64,000 nt of DNA from positions 8,870,331 through 8,934,330 of the forward strand of contig NC_133109.1 of the NCBI RefSeq assembly GCF_022965805.1. Reading direction: 5' to 3'. Below are positions 49,547 to 61,179 of the stretch, one piece after another. Under the pieces are notes generated by a model. That model did no database searches. It was not told the origin of the DNA and saw nothing but the letters and a program-made list of their open reading frames with translations. How positions within the stretch are numbered: the stretch's first letter is position 1; each line of letters begins with the position of its first letter. This DNA comes from Primulina eburnea. Lineage: Eukaryota; Streptophyta; Magnoliopsida; Lamiales; Gesneriaceae. Made by a program: the position numbers and the translations under genes.

Positions 49547-50485
49547 TGTTAGAGTAGGTGCCCGTCGAGCCAAGTGTTGGCCAAGTGTTCACAATGAAAC
49601 TCTATGTATAAGCAATCTTTATTTTAGTAATATTTGATATTATTATTTTGATATTAGATAAAGCCCTTGAATATACAAATAGTAGAAAGAATATGAGATG
49701 CTCATATGATGAGTATCATGAAACTCATATTTGTAATACTGTATATTCTAAACGGTTCCTAGTCGATTCAGCCGCCACTAAGAAGGATATAGGCCGCTCG
49801 AGTTAGAGACTAGTATCTGCGATGTGAGTACCATGTTTCATTGGTAGGGGACATTGTGATGTCCGAGCATGCAGATAGGTGCTCCTGGTAGAGTGCACTG
49901 AACAACCCTCCATTAAAGGACTTTCCAAGTGGTTCTCACTTATCGAGTGGAAACGTCCTAGTTTATGGTTGTACACCATTAGTCCTTATGACCCGGGACA
50001 ACATTGAGACTCTATGTGCTAGCATTTCACTTTGACTTGTTTACCGACTCTTATGGGGTCATCAGGTGGCAAGGTTGGGTGTCATGTCGAAACATATAGG
50101 AGTCGATGCATTGTAGTCGGGGATTCACCGCTTACCTTCGGGTATGGATATCCTATGTGTTATCATGTGTATGTAGGTTGAAATCTCTGGCCAGAGTATG
50201 GTTGTAATTATGAAAGGGGATTCATAGATTACACCACCGTTGCAACTACGACATGACACATAGTATCGATTCATTGACAACTCTCGATAAACCAATGGTT
50301 GTCGAATCGGTCGGGATATATGAGTTGAAGGGACCGTACTGTACGCTAACCATAATTGAATGGTTCTTGCAGGCACTATCATTTGATACCTAGGGAATCA
50401 TGTAAGCGATGCTGCTAGGCGTTTAACATGATTGGTTGGGTACTATCAGACTTGAGTTCTGATATTCTTGTTATACTTATCAACA
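49547..50485 (+). repeat. Copia LTR, plus orientation (left arm of palindrome)
   Basis: Starts TGTTAGAGTAGGTGCCC and ends near TTATCAACA. It is the inverted counterpart of 50486-51448. It has no adjoining PBS or internal region of its own and no clear target duplication. Confidence 0.85.
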
Positions 50486-51448
50486 CCTTGATAACAAGAA
50501 TGTCAGAACTCAAGTCTGATAGTACCCATCCAATCATGTTAAACGCCTAGCAGCATCGCTTACATGATTCCCTAGGTATCAAATGATAGTTCCTGCAAGA
50601 ACCATTCTATTATGGTTAGCGTACAGTACGGTCCCTTCAACTCATATATCCCGACCGATTCGACAACCATTGGTATATCGAGAGTTATCAATGAATCGAT
50701 ACTATGTGTCATGTCATAGTTGCATCGATGGTGTAATCTATGAAACCCCTTTCATAATTACAACCATACTCTGGCCAGAGATTTCAACCTACATACACAT
50801 GATAACACATAGGATATCCATACCCGAAGGTAAGCGGTGAATCCCCGACTACAATGCATCGACTCCTATATGTTTCGACATGACACCCAACCTTGCCACC
50901 TGATGACCCCATAAGAGTCGGTAAACAAGTCAAAGTGAAATGCTAGCACATAGAGTCTCAATGTTGTCCCGGGTCATAAGGACTAATGGTGTACAACCAT
51001 AAACTAGGACTTTTCCACTCGATAAGTGAGAACCACTTGGAAAGTCCTTTAATGGAGGGTTGTTCAGTGCACTCTACCAGGAGCACCTATCTGCATGCTC
51101 GGACATCACAATGTCCCCTACCAATGAAACATGGTACTCACATCGCAGATACTAGTCTCTAACTCGAGCGGCCTATATCCTTCTTAGTGGCGGCTGAATC
51201 GACTAGGAACCGTTTAGAATATACAGTATTACAAATATGAGTTTCATGATACTCATCATATGAGCATCTCATATTCTTTCTACTATTTGTATATTCAAGG
51301 GCTTTATCTATGCAACTAGCATGGGTATACAGATAAAGATGTGCCAAAATAATAATATCAAATATTACTAAAATAAAGATTGCTTATACATAGAGTTTCA
51401 TTGTGAACACTCGGCCAACACTTGGCTCGACGGGCACCTACTCTAACA
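50486..51448 (-). repeat. Copia 3' LTR, minus orientation (right arm of palindrome)
   Basis: Its minus-strand start TGTTAGAGTAGGTGCCC lies directly after a purine tract, so this is the 3' LTR of the copia body to the right. It is longer than the left arm by about 25-30 bp near 51310-51345. The distal end lies within a few bases of the other arm. Confidence 0.85.
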
Positions 51449-51463
51449 ATCTCCCACTTGCGC
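51449..51463 (-). other. Polypurine-like tract of the copia element
   Basis: The minus strand reads AAGTGGGAGAT just before TGTTAGAG, typical of plant copia elements. Confidence 0.75.
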
Positions 51464-51745
51464 TAGAGCCAACTACCCATATGCTTTAAACCCATTGATT
51501 CGCGACGCTTGTCGAATAATGGTCCAGGTAAAGGCTTAGCTAGTGGATCAACAACATTATCTGCGAAGCCGACTATGTCAAAAGACACTTCTTCCTCTTT
51601 CCACAATCTCTCCGAGGATGTGGTACTTACTCAATACATGTTTGGACTTCTGATGAGACATTGGCTCCTTTGCTTGAGCTAAAGCTCCCGTGTTGTCACA
51701 CAACACCGGGATAGGAGCAACTCCATTAGGAATGACGTCCAACTC

Positions 51746-53830
51746 CTAGACGAAATTCCTTATCCAAACAGCCTCCCTTGCTGCATCCGATGCAACAATG
51801 TATTCGGCCTCTGTGTTGGAATCCGTAGTATTGTCTTGCTTGGAACTCTTCCAAGAGACAGCAGCACCATTGAGCATGAATACAAACCCAGAGGTTGACT
51901 TCGAGTCATCGATATCGCTTTGGAAGCCAGAGTCGGTATAGACTTCCAATTTCAGTTCTCCACCCCATAGACCAAGAACAATTTATTGGTCCTTCTCAAC
52001 TACTTGAGGATGTCTTTCACAGCTTTCCAATGTGGAAGACCGGGGTTCGATTGATATCTACTCACTATACTTAGTGCGAAAGACAGGTCAGGACGTGTAG
52101 ATATCATCTCATACATGATGCTACCAATCGCATATGGAATGCGTGTCATCGCCACTATCTCTGCATCAGTCTTGGGAGACAGACTTGGATAGGGACACGC
52201 CATGACACATTGTTAGATGTCCTCTCATGGACTCATCCATCGAGAACCGCTTCACGATGGTATCAATGTATGTGGACTGGGTGAGACCAAGCCATCTTTT
52301 CGATCTATCTCAATAGTTCTGTATTCCCAATACAAAAGATGCTTCACCCAAGTCCTTCATCGAGAACTTACTCGCTAACCATATCTTAGTTGATTGCAAC
52401 ATTCCTACATCATTCCCAATGAGTAGAATGTCATCAACATAAAGCACCAGGAATGTCACAACACTCCCACTGACCTTCTTATACATACACGGTTCCTCAA
52501 GATTCCTAGTAAAACCAAACTCTTTGATCGTACTATCGAATCTGAGGTTCCAACTCATAGATGCCTTCTTTAGACCATAAATAGATCTCTGAAGTTTGCA
52601 TACCATATGCTCACTTCCGACAGATGTAAACCCTTCAGGTTGAGACATGTAAATCACTTTCTTAAAATCTCCATTAAGAAAGACTGTCTTAACATGCATC
52701 TGCCATATCTCATAGTCATACCATGCAGCTATGGCTAGCAAAATCCTTATGGACTTGAACATTGCGACTGGGGAAAAGGTTTCCTCAAAGTCAACTCCTT
52801 GTCTTTGAGTACATCCTTTTGCCACCAATCGCGCCTTGAAGGTCAATACCTTCCCATCCGCCCCAAGTCCTTGTGGGAACAGTTCCCTCAGGTGGATCCA
52901 CAAGATCCTACACTTGGTTCGAATGCATGGAATTCAACTCAGATTCCATTGCTTCAAGCCACTTGGATGAATCGGCATCAGATAATGCTTCCTTGAAGGT
53001 CCTTGGATCACATCCATGGTTGGGCTCATCATGGCCCTCTTCAAGAAGCTGACCATACCTCATAGGTGGTCTCGAGACTTTCTCGTATCTGCTAGGAGCT
53101 TGTATCTCCTCTCTTGGCTCATCGGGTGTGGGTTCTATAATTGCGGGTTTCTCTCGAACCTCTTCGAGTTCTATCATCTCCCCTTTTCTATCCAATAGAA
53201 ATTCCTTTTCTAAAAAGGTTGCATTCCTAGAAACAAACACCTTTGTTTCTTGGGGATGATAGAAATGATATCCAACTGAATTCCTTGGATATCCCACAAA
53301 GAAACATAAAATGGATTGATAATCCAATTTATCTCCCACTACCTGCTTCACTTAAGCAGGGCTCATCATATTCTAAGATAAGAATATTTGGGAGGCTTAC
53401 CCATCCATATCTCATATGGTGTCTGCCTTTGAATGGACATTTAGTGGAATATCTTTCAATTTTAAGTTATAGAGATCGTTTTCAAGTTCAACAGTACCAA
53501 TCAAACATTCATTCATGTAAATGTTGCAAACACCTTTGCAAAATAAACAAGAATATCCATCTTTATCACAATAGAAATGGAAATAATGTTTTTCACCAAA
53601 AAGGTACAAACAAAACATCCCTTAAAAATTAACTTAAAATTATTGTTCAACAATAAGTAAACAATTTCAATAGCCTTGGCAGCAACTCTTGCTCCATTGC
53701 CCATCCTCAAGAAGGTCACACCTTCCTTAAGCTTCCTACTTCTTCCCATCACCTGTAACCCATTACAGAGATGTGAGTCATAACCGGTATCTAATACCCA
53801 AGAAGTAGAGTTAATTGAAATGTTTACTTC
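51746..53830 (-). pseudogene. Copia pol remnant lacking the integrase core
   Basis: Minus strand, in several frames. A protease-like LDTGYDSHLCN block is near 53765-53800, followed by MGNGARVAAKAI. A pre-integrase stretch ends near 53437, where it joins directly to the post-integrase region (ADT...FFVGYPRNSVGYHFY), so the DDE core and most of the HHCC region are gone. RT at 52310-52903 has YVDD and the SIYGLKKA block. RNase H pieces lie at 52000-52203 and 51746-51949 ([18 protein letters not shown]). It is inactive. Confidence 0.88.
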
Positions 53831-53833
53831 AAT

Positions 53834-54694
53834 TTAGAACATACCGTTTCCAGAACTTTTCTGGGCAAGATATTCTTTGCAATTACGCCTCCAATGTCCA
53901 GGCTTCTTGCAGTGATGACATACATCATCAGTCTTGTCAGCCTTAACTGGTCTGGCTGCCTCAACGGGATTCGGAGATTGCCTCAACAAGGGCACGTTCT
54001 TCTTGGGATGTTGGAAAGAACTCTTCTTTCCCTTCCCATGTGGATCAATCTTCGTACCAGATGAAGAACCCACATAAAGAACCAACTTCTCTTTCTTGAT
54101 GGTGGATTCAAACGTAACAAGCATGTTTACCAACTCCTCAAGGGTCGGTTCCATCTTGTTCATGTTGAAGTTCACCATAAAAGGATCAAATGAGCTAGGC
54201 AGCGATAACAGCAACACGTCGGTGGTCAACTCCGAAGGCAAGATCAAATCCATGCCAACGAGCTTGTCCACGAGCCCGATCACCTTTAGGCCATGCTCAT
54301 GGACCGAGGCCCCATCTCGCATGCGCAAAGTGATCAGCTCCTTGACGGTAGCATGCCTGAGAGGACGCGTTTGCTCTCCAAAGAGCTCCTTGAGGTGCAA
54401 ATGAATGTCAGCAGCACTCTTTGCACCCTCAAAACGCCTCTGCAGCTCATCATTCATAGAAGTCAGCATATAACACCTGGCTATCAAGTCATGGTCACAC
54501 CATTCCTTGTAAGCCTGCAGTTCCTCAGGAGTGCAGTCAGTCGGAGCCTCAACAGGGGGCGACTGAGTCAGTGTATATGTTACCCTTTCCGAATTCAAGA
54601 CTATTTTCAAATTTCTTAGCCAAGTGAGGTAATTAGGTCCAGTTAATATGTGTTTGTCGAGTATTACAGATATCGAATTGCGCATCGAAGACAT
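53834..54694 (-). CDS. gag: Copia Gag (286 aa), separated from pol by one in-frame stop
   Basis: An open frame starting MSSMRNSISVILDKHILTGP, with a copia Gag body (TGPNYLTWLRNLKIVL; LHLKELFGEQ) and a CCHC zinc knuckle CHHCKKPGHWRRNC near the C-terminus. It is complete as a Gag. The TAA at 53834-53836 is followed in the same frame by the protease region. In most plant copia elements gag and pol are one frame, so the stop may be a mutation. It is the only undamaged part of this element. Confidence 0.85.
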   Translation of the reverse strand: MSSMRNSISVILDKHILTGPNYLTWLRNLKIVLNSERVTYTLTQSPPVEAPTDCTPEELQAYKEWCDHDLIARCYMLTSMNDELQRRFEGAKSAADIHLHLKELFGEQTRPLRHATVKELITLRMRDGASVHEHGLKVIGLVDKLVGMDLILPSELTTDVLLLSLPSSFDPFMVNFNMNKMEPTLEELVNMLVTFESTIKKEKLVLYVGSSSGTKIDPHGKGKKSSFQHPKKNVPLLRQSPNPVEAARPVKADKTDDVCHHCKKPGHWRRNCKEYLAQKSSGNGMF

Positions 54695-56487
54695 TGTCGA
54701 TTTGTACTGAAAAGTAAAAACAGAAAAATGTTGATGACTATTTTAAATATTTAGTAAGATATAAAGTTTGGACTTTTACTTCATAAATATTTGCTCCCAC
54801 TGTTTTGACATCTTTCACTACCCTCTAGTGAAAACGGGAAACTCCTTTCCTCAGTAGGTACGTAAGGTCCAATTAGCGAATTATGATCCCGAAAAATATC
54901 AGCCAATCACAATTCCTAAAAGGTAGTTTCCAATTGCATCACAATGCAACCCTCTACGTAAACTTTTGTCTCACGTTTGATTAGGACCCAATAATATGAC
55001 GTCGTTCATCTTCACGTGTCAAGCCTTACCCATCGATGTTGAACCTTAATGGACGGTCGCCATGAGTTCCCTCAATAATATGAGCCGAAATCATGGGAGT
55101 TCCACGTAGTTCACATCACCATGTCAATGGATGTCACAGCTTTCCGGCACCCAAAGGTCCCCCAATAATATGAGCCGAGCCCCGAGTACGGGTAGCGTTC
55201 ATCATGCACCCATTGTCGATGGAAGACAAGGAAATTATAAACAAATTTATAATTCCCCTTTTCGGGCTTGATATTAATTTTGAATCTTATTCAAAATGAG
55301 GGTTTTTAATTTTGAAAGGTCTCATCATTAATTTTATTTTAAAAGCTCGCCATGTTTGATCGTATGTTTGTCGGATTCACGCAACTTTGTTATTATCATA
55401 ATAATAACGCACATACTCATTATTTATAACATATCATGCATATATTATAAACAGTAAACAAACAAGGATGATCAATCGCCCCAATACTAACGGACCGTGT
55501 GAGCTAAATACGGGCCTAGGTCCAATCCTAGGGAAATGCACGGGATGCAAATGCAACTAATACATAAGCTTCCAATATTTACATGTCTTCGATCTTCATA
55601 ATCATCATGGCCACCATCTTCCAATCTTGATCATCCACTATACTAATATTTACAAATAAATATCCATGGCAAATAGGGATACATCTCATGGGGTGGGAAC
55701 GGGCCATAAACCAAGCCCACTTTATAAATTGATAATTATTACAATCATTCAACATCAAATATCCTAGCATACACCTAGCAAATTGGGCTTGGGCTTTTGA
55801 TCATCCTTCATGCATAATATCACATATCATACACCATCAATTAATTATCACTATGATTAATTGATCCAATATTATATATCTTGATCCAATCACTAACCGC
55901 CACGATTATAAACTAAATTAACAAAGTATACAAACATCATTGTCTACTTTCCAATTAATTTATTTATAACCGAATTTCTTATAAATCACAATTTACTATA
56001 AATAATTAAAGTCCAACTTCAATTATTTATTTTATGAGAAAAATTTGCAACTTTTGTAATTTTAAACTTAAGGGCCCAAAAACTTATTTTTAACCAAAAA
56101 CTTTTTTGGCCCATTTAAAATTCACAAACATGTTAGCCATCCAATGGCCCAAAAACTCAAGGCCCATGACACTTTGATATTCCAAAACACTTTTGGAAAC
56201 CCTAGCCATCATTGTCGTCGCCGGAGCTCCGTCGCGGGATTCCGGCAACAAAAATTTTTTTTTTTATTTTAAAACAAGGGGCTGTTCGGGCATCCCCTCG
56301 GGCTGCCCTTGCTGCCCGAAAGGGGCAGCCCCTCGGGTAGCCCGAGCTGCCCGACACGGGCAGCAACATGCTGCCCGAAACAAATCCCCATCAAACCTTG
56401 AATTTTGTTGAAAAATTTCATTCTCATGCGGTTAGAAATCGACCTCAATATAATATCTTGTAAATGCTACACAAAAACGTAACCATA
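54695..56487 (-). other. Leader-like region upstream of copia gag
   Basis: About 1.8 kb with no coding frame I can support. It is A/T-rich, with a repeated TCCC..AATAATATGAGCCGA block (near 55070-55185) and a GC-rich cluster at 56278-56381. On the minus strand it lies between a PBS-like site and gag, as a copia leader would. No match to the copia LTR at 50486-51448 was seen, so the 5' LTR of that element is missing or this part comes from another element. Confidence 0.5.
56278..56381. repeat. GC-rich cluster of GGGCAGC/GCTGCCCG boxes
   Basis: About eight copies of GCTGCCCG or its complement and related CTCGGG pieces, in both orientations, so local hairpins can form. The flanks are A/T-rich. 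It resembles the GC boxes in the Ty3 LTRs in style but not in sequence. Confidence 0.65.
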
Positions 56488-56499
56488 GCTCGGATACCA
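56488..56499 (-). other. PBS-like site
   Basis: The minus strand reads TGGTATCCGAGC, one mismatch from the initiator-Met site used by the Ty3 elements here. A TG at 56502 next to it would be the LTR end. Confidence 0.6.
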
Positions 56500-56509
56500 C
56501 TTGAAAGGG

Positions 56510-56669
56510 GATCGGTTACGGTGATCGGAAGCGCAACGGAAGTTTAAAAAATCAAATTTTTATAGAAAATTTCGGCCACCTCTACTATATTGTGTAGAGG
56601 TGGCCGAAATTTTCTATAAAAATTTGATTTTTTAAACTTCCGTTGCGCTTCCGGTCACCGTAACCGATC
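56510..56669. repeat. Near-perfect 160-bp hairpin (76-bp arms, 8-bp spacer)
   Basis: 56510-56585 and 56594-56669 are inverted repeats with one mismatch seen (GTGATCGG/CCGGTCAC) around TATATTGT. The left arm looks like the end of an LTR next to the PBS-like site, so this may be an inverted duplication of an LTR end. The satellite begins right after the right arm. Confidence 0.92.
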
Positions 56670-59137
56670 ATAGCTTGTCATAAAACCGAGGATGCTTCAA
56701 ACATTGCGGATTTGTTCTTTAGAGAAGTCGTTAAGTTGCATGGCATGCCTAGGACTATTGTTTCTGGTCGCGATGTTAAATTCTTGAGTTACTTTTGGAA
56801 GACTTTATGGGCTAAACTTGGCACAAAATTGTCGTTTTCTACTACTTGTCATCCTCAAACGGATGGACAAACTGAAGTTGTCATTAGAACTTTGGGAACA
56901 CTTTTGCGTGCCATTCTTAAAAAGAACTTGAATTGACATTTCTATGGACTTTATTTTGGGGTTGCCTAGTACTAAGAAGGGGAGGGATTCTATTTTTGTT
57001 GTTTTGGATAGATTCTCTAAGATGGCACATTTTATAGCTTGACATAAAACCGATGATGCTTCAAACATTGCGGATTTGTTCTTTAGAGAAGTCGTTAAGT
57101 TGCATGGCATGCCTAGGACTATTGTTTTTGGTCGCGATGTTAAATTCTTGAGTTACTTTTGGAAGACTTTATGGGCTAAAATTGGCACAAAATTGTCGTT
57201 TTCTACTACTTGTCATCCTCAAACGGATGGACAAACTGAAGTTGTCAATAGAACTTTGGGAATACTTTTGCGTGCCATTCTTAAAAAGAACTTGAATTGA
57301 CATTTCTATGGACTTTATTTTGGGGTTGCCTAGTACTAAGAAGGGGAGGGATTCTATTTTTGTTGTTGTGGATAGATTCTCTATGATGGCACATTTTATA
57401 GCTTGTCATAAAACCGATGATGCTTCAAACATTGTGGATTTGTTCTTTAGAGAAGTCGATACGTTGCAAGGCATGCCTAGAACTATTGTTTCTGGTCGCG
57501 ATGTTAAATTCTTGAGTTACTTTTGGAAGAATTTATGGGCTAAACTTGACACAAAATTGTCGTTTTCTACTACTTGTCATCCTCAAACGGATGGACAAAC
57601 TGAAGTTGTCAATAGAACTTTGGGATCACTTTTGCGTGCCATTCTTAAAAAGAACTTGGATTGACATTTCTACGGACTTTATTTTGGGGTTGCCTAGGAC
57701 TAAGAAGGGGAGGGATTCTATTTTTATTGTTGTGGATAGATTCTATAAGATGGCACATTTTATAGCTTGTCAAAAAACCGATGATGCTTCAAACATTGAA
57801 GATTTGTTCTTTAGAGAAGTCGTTTAGTTGAATGGCATGCCTAAGACTATTGTTTCTGGTCGCGATGTTAAATTCTTGAGTTACTTTTGGAAGACTTTAT
57901 TGGCTAAACTTGGCACAAAATTGTCGTTTTCTACTACTTGTCATCCTCAAACGGATGGACAAACTGAAGTTGTCAATAGAACTTTGGGAACACTTTTGCG
58001 TGCCATTCTTAAAAAGAACTTGAATTGACATTTCTATGGACTTTATTTTGGGGTTGCCTAGTACTAAGAAGGGGAGGGATTCTATTTTTGTTGTTTTGGA
58101 TAGATTCTCTATGATGGCACATTTTATAGCTTGTCATAAAACCGATGATGCTTCAAACATTGCGGATTTGTTCTTTAGAGAAGTCGTTAAGTTGCATGGC
58201 ATGCCTAGGACTATTGTTTCTGGTCGCGATGTTAAATTCTTGAGTTACTTTTGGAAGACTTTATGGGCTAAACTTGGCACAAAATTGTCGTTTTCTACTA
58301 CTTGTCATCCTCAAACGGATAGACAAACTGAAGTTGTCAATAGAACTTTGGGAACACTTTTGCGTGCCATTCTTAAAAAGAACTTGAATTGACATTTCTA
58401 TGGACTTTATTTTGGGGTTGCCTAGTACTAAGAAGGGGAGGGATTCTATTTTTGTTGTTGTGGATAGATTCTCTATGATTTCACATTTTATAGCTTGTCA
58501 TAAAACCGATGATGCTTCAAACATTGCGGATTTGTTCTTTAGAGAAGTCGTTACGTTGCAAGGCATGCCTAGAACTATTGTTTCTGGTCGCGATGTTAAA
58601 TTCTTGAGTTACTTTTGGAAGAATTTATGGACAAAACTTGGCAAAAAATTGTTGTTTTCTACTACTTGTCATCCTCAAACGGATGGACAAACTGAAGTTG
58701 TCAATAGAACTTTGGGAACACTTTTGCTTGCCATTCTTAAAAAGAACTTGAATTGATATTTCTATGGACTTTATTTTGGGGTTGCCTAGTACTAAGAAGG
58801 GGAGGGATTCTATTTTTGTTGTTGTGGATAGATTCTCTAAGATGGCACATTTTATAGCTTGTCATAAAACCGATGATGCTTCAAAAATTGCGGATTTGTT
58901 ATTCAGAGAAGTTGTTACGTTGCAAGGCATTCCTAGAACTATTGTTTCTGGTCGCGATGTTAAATTATTGAGTTACTTTTGGAAGAATTTATGGGCAAAA
59001 CTTGGCACAAAATTGTTGTTTTCTACTACTTGTCATCCTCAAACGGATGGACAAACTGAAGTTGTCAATAGAACTTTGGGAACACTTTTGCGTGCCATTC
59101 TTAAAATGAACTTGAATTGACATTTCTATGGACTTTA
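56670..59137 (+). repeat. Integrase-core satellite array, block 5 (~6.8 copies)
   Basis: Satellite units of a distinct subtype: all have SGRD (second catalytic Asp lost), most have TTGTCGTTTTC and a TTGAATTGAC junction, and several have KLHG or TLQG. Full-length frames end at 57664, 58392, 58756 and 59120. It resumes at a different position in the unit from where block 4 stopped, so the two were not split by a simple insertion. The right end is the LTR of element D. Confidence 0.94.
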
Positions 59138-59766
59138 TGTGGGGACCCGGGCTCTAACTCTTTTCTTTGGGATTAAATGGATCCTTACTATAAAAGTGGG
59201 TCAATTTTTCGCTTTCTACATTTCGTCAAATGTAAACAACCAAAATATAAGTTCTTTATTTAATTTACAACATACAACATAAAATACATGTCTTGTTCTG
59301 TATGTCCTCAACTAACCAGTATTAAATACAGTACATAATAAAAGACAACTGCTGGTTCATCTGCTACGCCCGTGATCTCCACGCTAACACAATCATCTCT
59401 GTCTTGACCCAGATCCTGCCCCACCTGTTGTTATGCACACATACAGACATAACAACAGCCGGAAAACCGGTGAGAACAAATCCCAGTATAAACATGTATA
59501 CATGCATGAAAACAATTTAAAACATGAAACATGCTGATATGAATGTCATTCATATATAATCATGCAATGCGAATCTAATCATGTCTAGACTCGACTCGAC
59601 TAGAACTCTAGGGATCCCGGTGTGAATAAGACGTCAATTGCTGTCACCTACCCTCCCACTCGGGGTGACTGTACGTCTTATTCCTAGACTTCGGTCTGAG
59701 CTGTATCAACGACTACAATAGGAGTCAAGGCTGCTCCTAAGCTGAGATACACCGAACATCTAGATA

Positions 59767-59785
59767 GTTGACAATGGCTGTCAAC
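59767..59785 (-). other. Hairpin in the element D LTR
   Basis: GTTGACAATGGCTGTCAAC has 6-bp arms. It sits at the place of the element A hairpin (6750-6765), where the stem is TTGGCA/TGCCAA. A second hairpin, TAGGAG/CTCCTA, lies at 59719-59739. Confidence 0.5.
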
Positions 59786-60642
59786 GACTCTCCTATCTTA
59801 AATGCAATGAATATCAATCTGTAAACCAAGCATGCTCATATTCATATCTGAATATCATAATAATCTTACATGCTTGAATACAATTCTATAAACAAAGCAT
59901 AATCATGTAACAAGATGTGAATATAACTCTATAATCAATCCATAAACATGTTACCATATATACAATAATTCTAGTATGTGATTTTGGTTGGGAACTCAAA
60001 TAATATCTTATTTGAGTTGTGACTTCCAACCAAACATAGCTTATACCTTTCTTGTCGTAAACTAAATTGAAGTCTCGAAGTCGGGATACAAACTGTCACT
60101 CCAAATCTGAAAAGGCAATGTTGAAACATACAATATCAATTCCCAACTCAATTCAATACATATACTATCAATGATCAATCTCGGTATGAACTTTAACGGC
60201 ATAACGACGTAATTCTCAATACCGATAACTCAACCAATAATCCGTATATTCTCTACAGGCCATTACATCAATAACAACACTCTTAATCTCCCCAAAATCT
60301 GCATCTTTTCAGCACATATATGCTAGAATTCATAGCAAACGCATACGTTATCATTTCTTCGTTCCGATTTCGATTATAAACTCATAATCAACACAAGAAC
60401 ATTTATCTATAAGCAAAATACAGTTTCTCCAACCTCAATATCTTAAATCATGTAGGAAATGAATGAAAGTTACATCTCCTTAAAGCCCTCGATGAGATAC
60501 ACAAGAATCTCAACTCGGAATGAAATTCGGATGGTTAAATCATGAATTACCTTACTCCAAAGCCTTGAAGAAATTGAAGAGTTCTTAGATTGCTCTCGGT
60601 TCAGCTTCTGGAAGTGAGAAAGAAATGAATCAGCACTAATTC

Positions 60643-60982
60643 ATATATATACCTCTGCCATGTGTCAACATAAGAATCAAGGTGGATTTCCCGCATGCAG
60701 CACCGCGGGTGCGGTCACTCCAGCACCGAGGGTGCGCTCAAGCTTCGGCCCTATTTTCATTTTCCAAAAGTAGAGAACGCGGGTGCGGTCTTGTCACCGT
60801 GGGTGCGGTCTTTCTGCACCGCAGGTGCGGTGATGCTACGAATAAAATGGCCAAATTTCTGTCCATACACCGCGGGTGCGGTCTTGGTAGCACCGCGGGT
60901 GCGGTATGGCTTCGACTTTTCTTGCTAAATTTCATAATCGCATGACCGCGGGTGCACTCCTGTTTTGAGCGCGGGTGCGGTT
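60643..60982 (-). promoter_or_regulatory. U3 promoter of element D: nine dyad boxes and TATA
   Basis: Nine boxes close to ACCGCGGGTGCGGT at 60702-60982, with a TATATATA run at 60643-60651 downstream on the minus strand. Layout matches A. Confidence 0.6.
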
Positions 60983-61079
60983 TCTCACACATGAAATATT
61001 TTGTACTTTCATCTTATGAAATGCATTCTCATATCCTCCGAGTCGTACGACAATGAAACTAATAATCTCGAGCCTTACA

Positions 61080-61095
61080 TTTCTCCCCCTCTAAG
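61080..61095 (-). other. Polypurine tract of element D
   Basis: The minus strand reads TAGAGGGGGAGAAA before the 3' LTR. Confidence 0.9.
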
Positions 61096-61179
61096 AAATG
61101 ATTTCGCCCTCGAAATCGCACATCATTCTATCAATGCAAGCATCAAAATAATAACATCAAAGTTAGATCAACACTTACA

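Larger units (their letters stand above)
59138..61079 (-). repeat. 3' LTR of element D
   Basis: 1942 bp. On the minus strand it starts TGTAAGGCTCGAG and ends GGTCCCCACA, as in A, with considerable divergence between. It has the U3 array, TATA run and hairpins in the same order. Assigned as 3' from the adjoining purine tract. Confidence 0.92.

Noticed and set aside
50125..50840. Two mirror-image 85-aa frames (50125-50382 minus, 50583-50840 plus)
   Set aside because: They are the same LTR sequence read from the two arms of the palindrome.
54695..56487. A second 5' LTR of the copia element within the leader-like region
   Set aside because: No similarity to the LTR at 50486-51448 could be seen; only a PBS-like site and an unrelated LTR-like end lie at its right edge.
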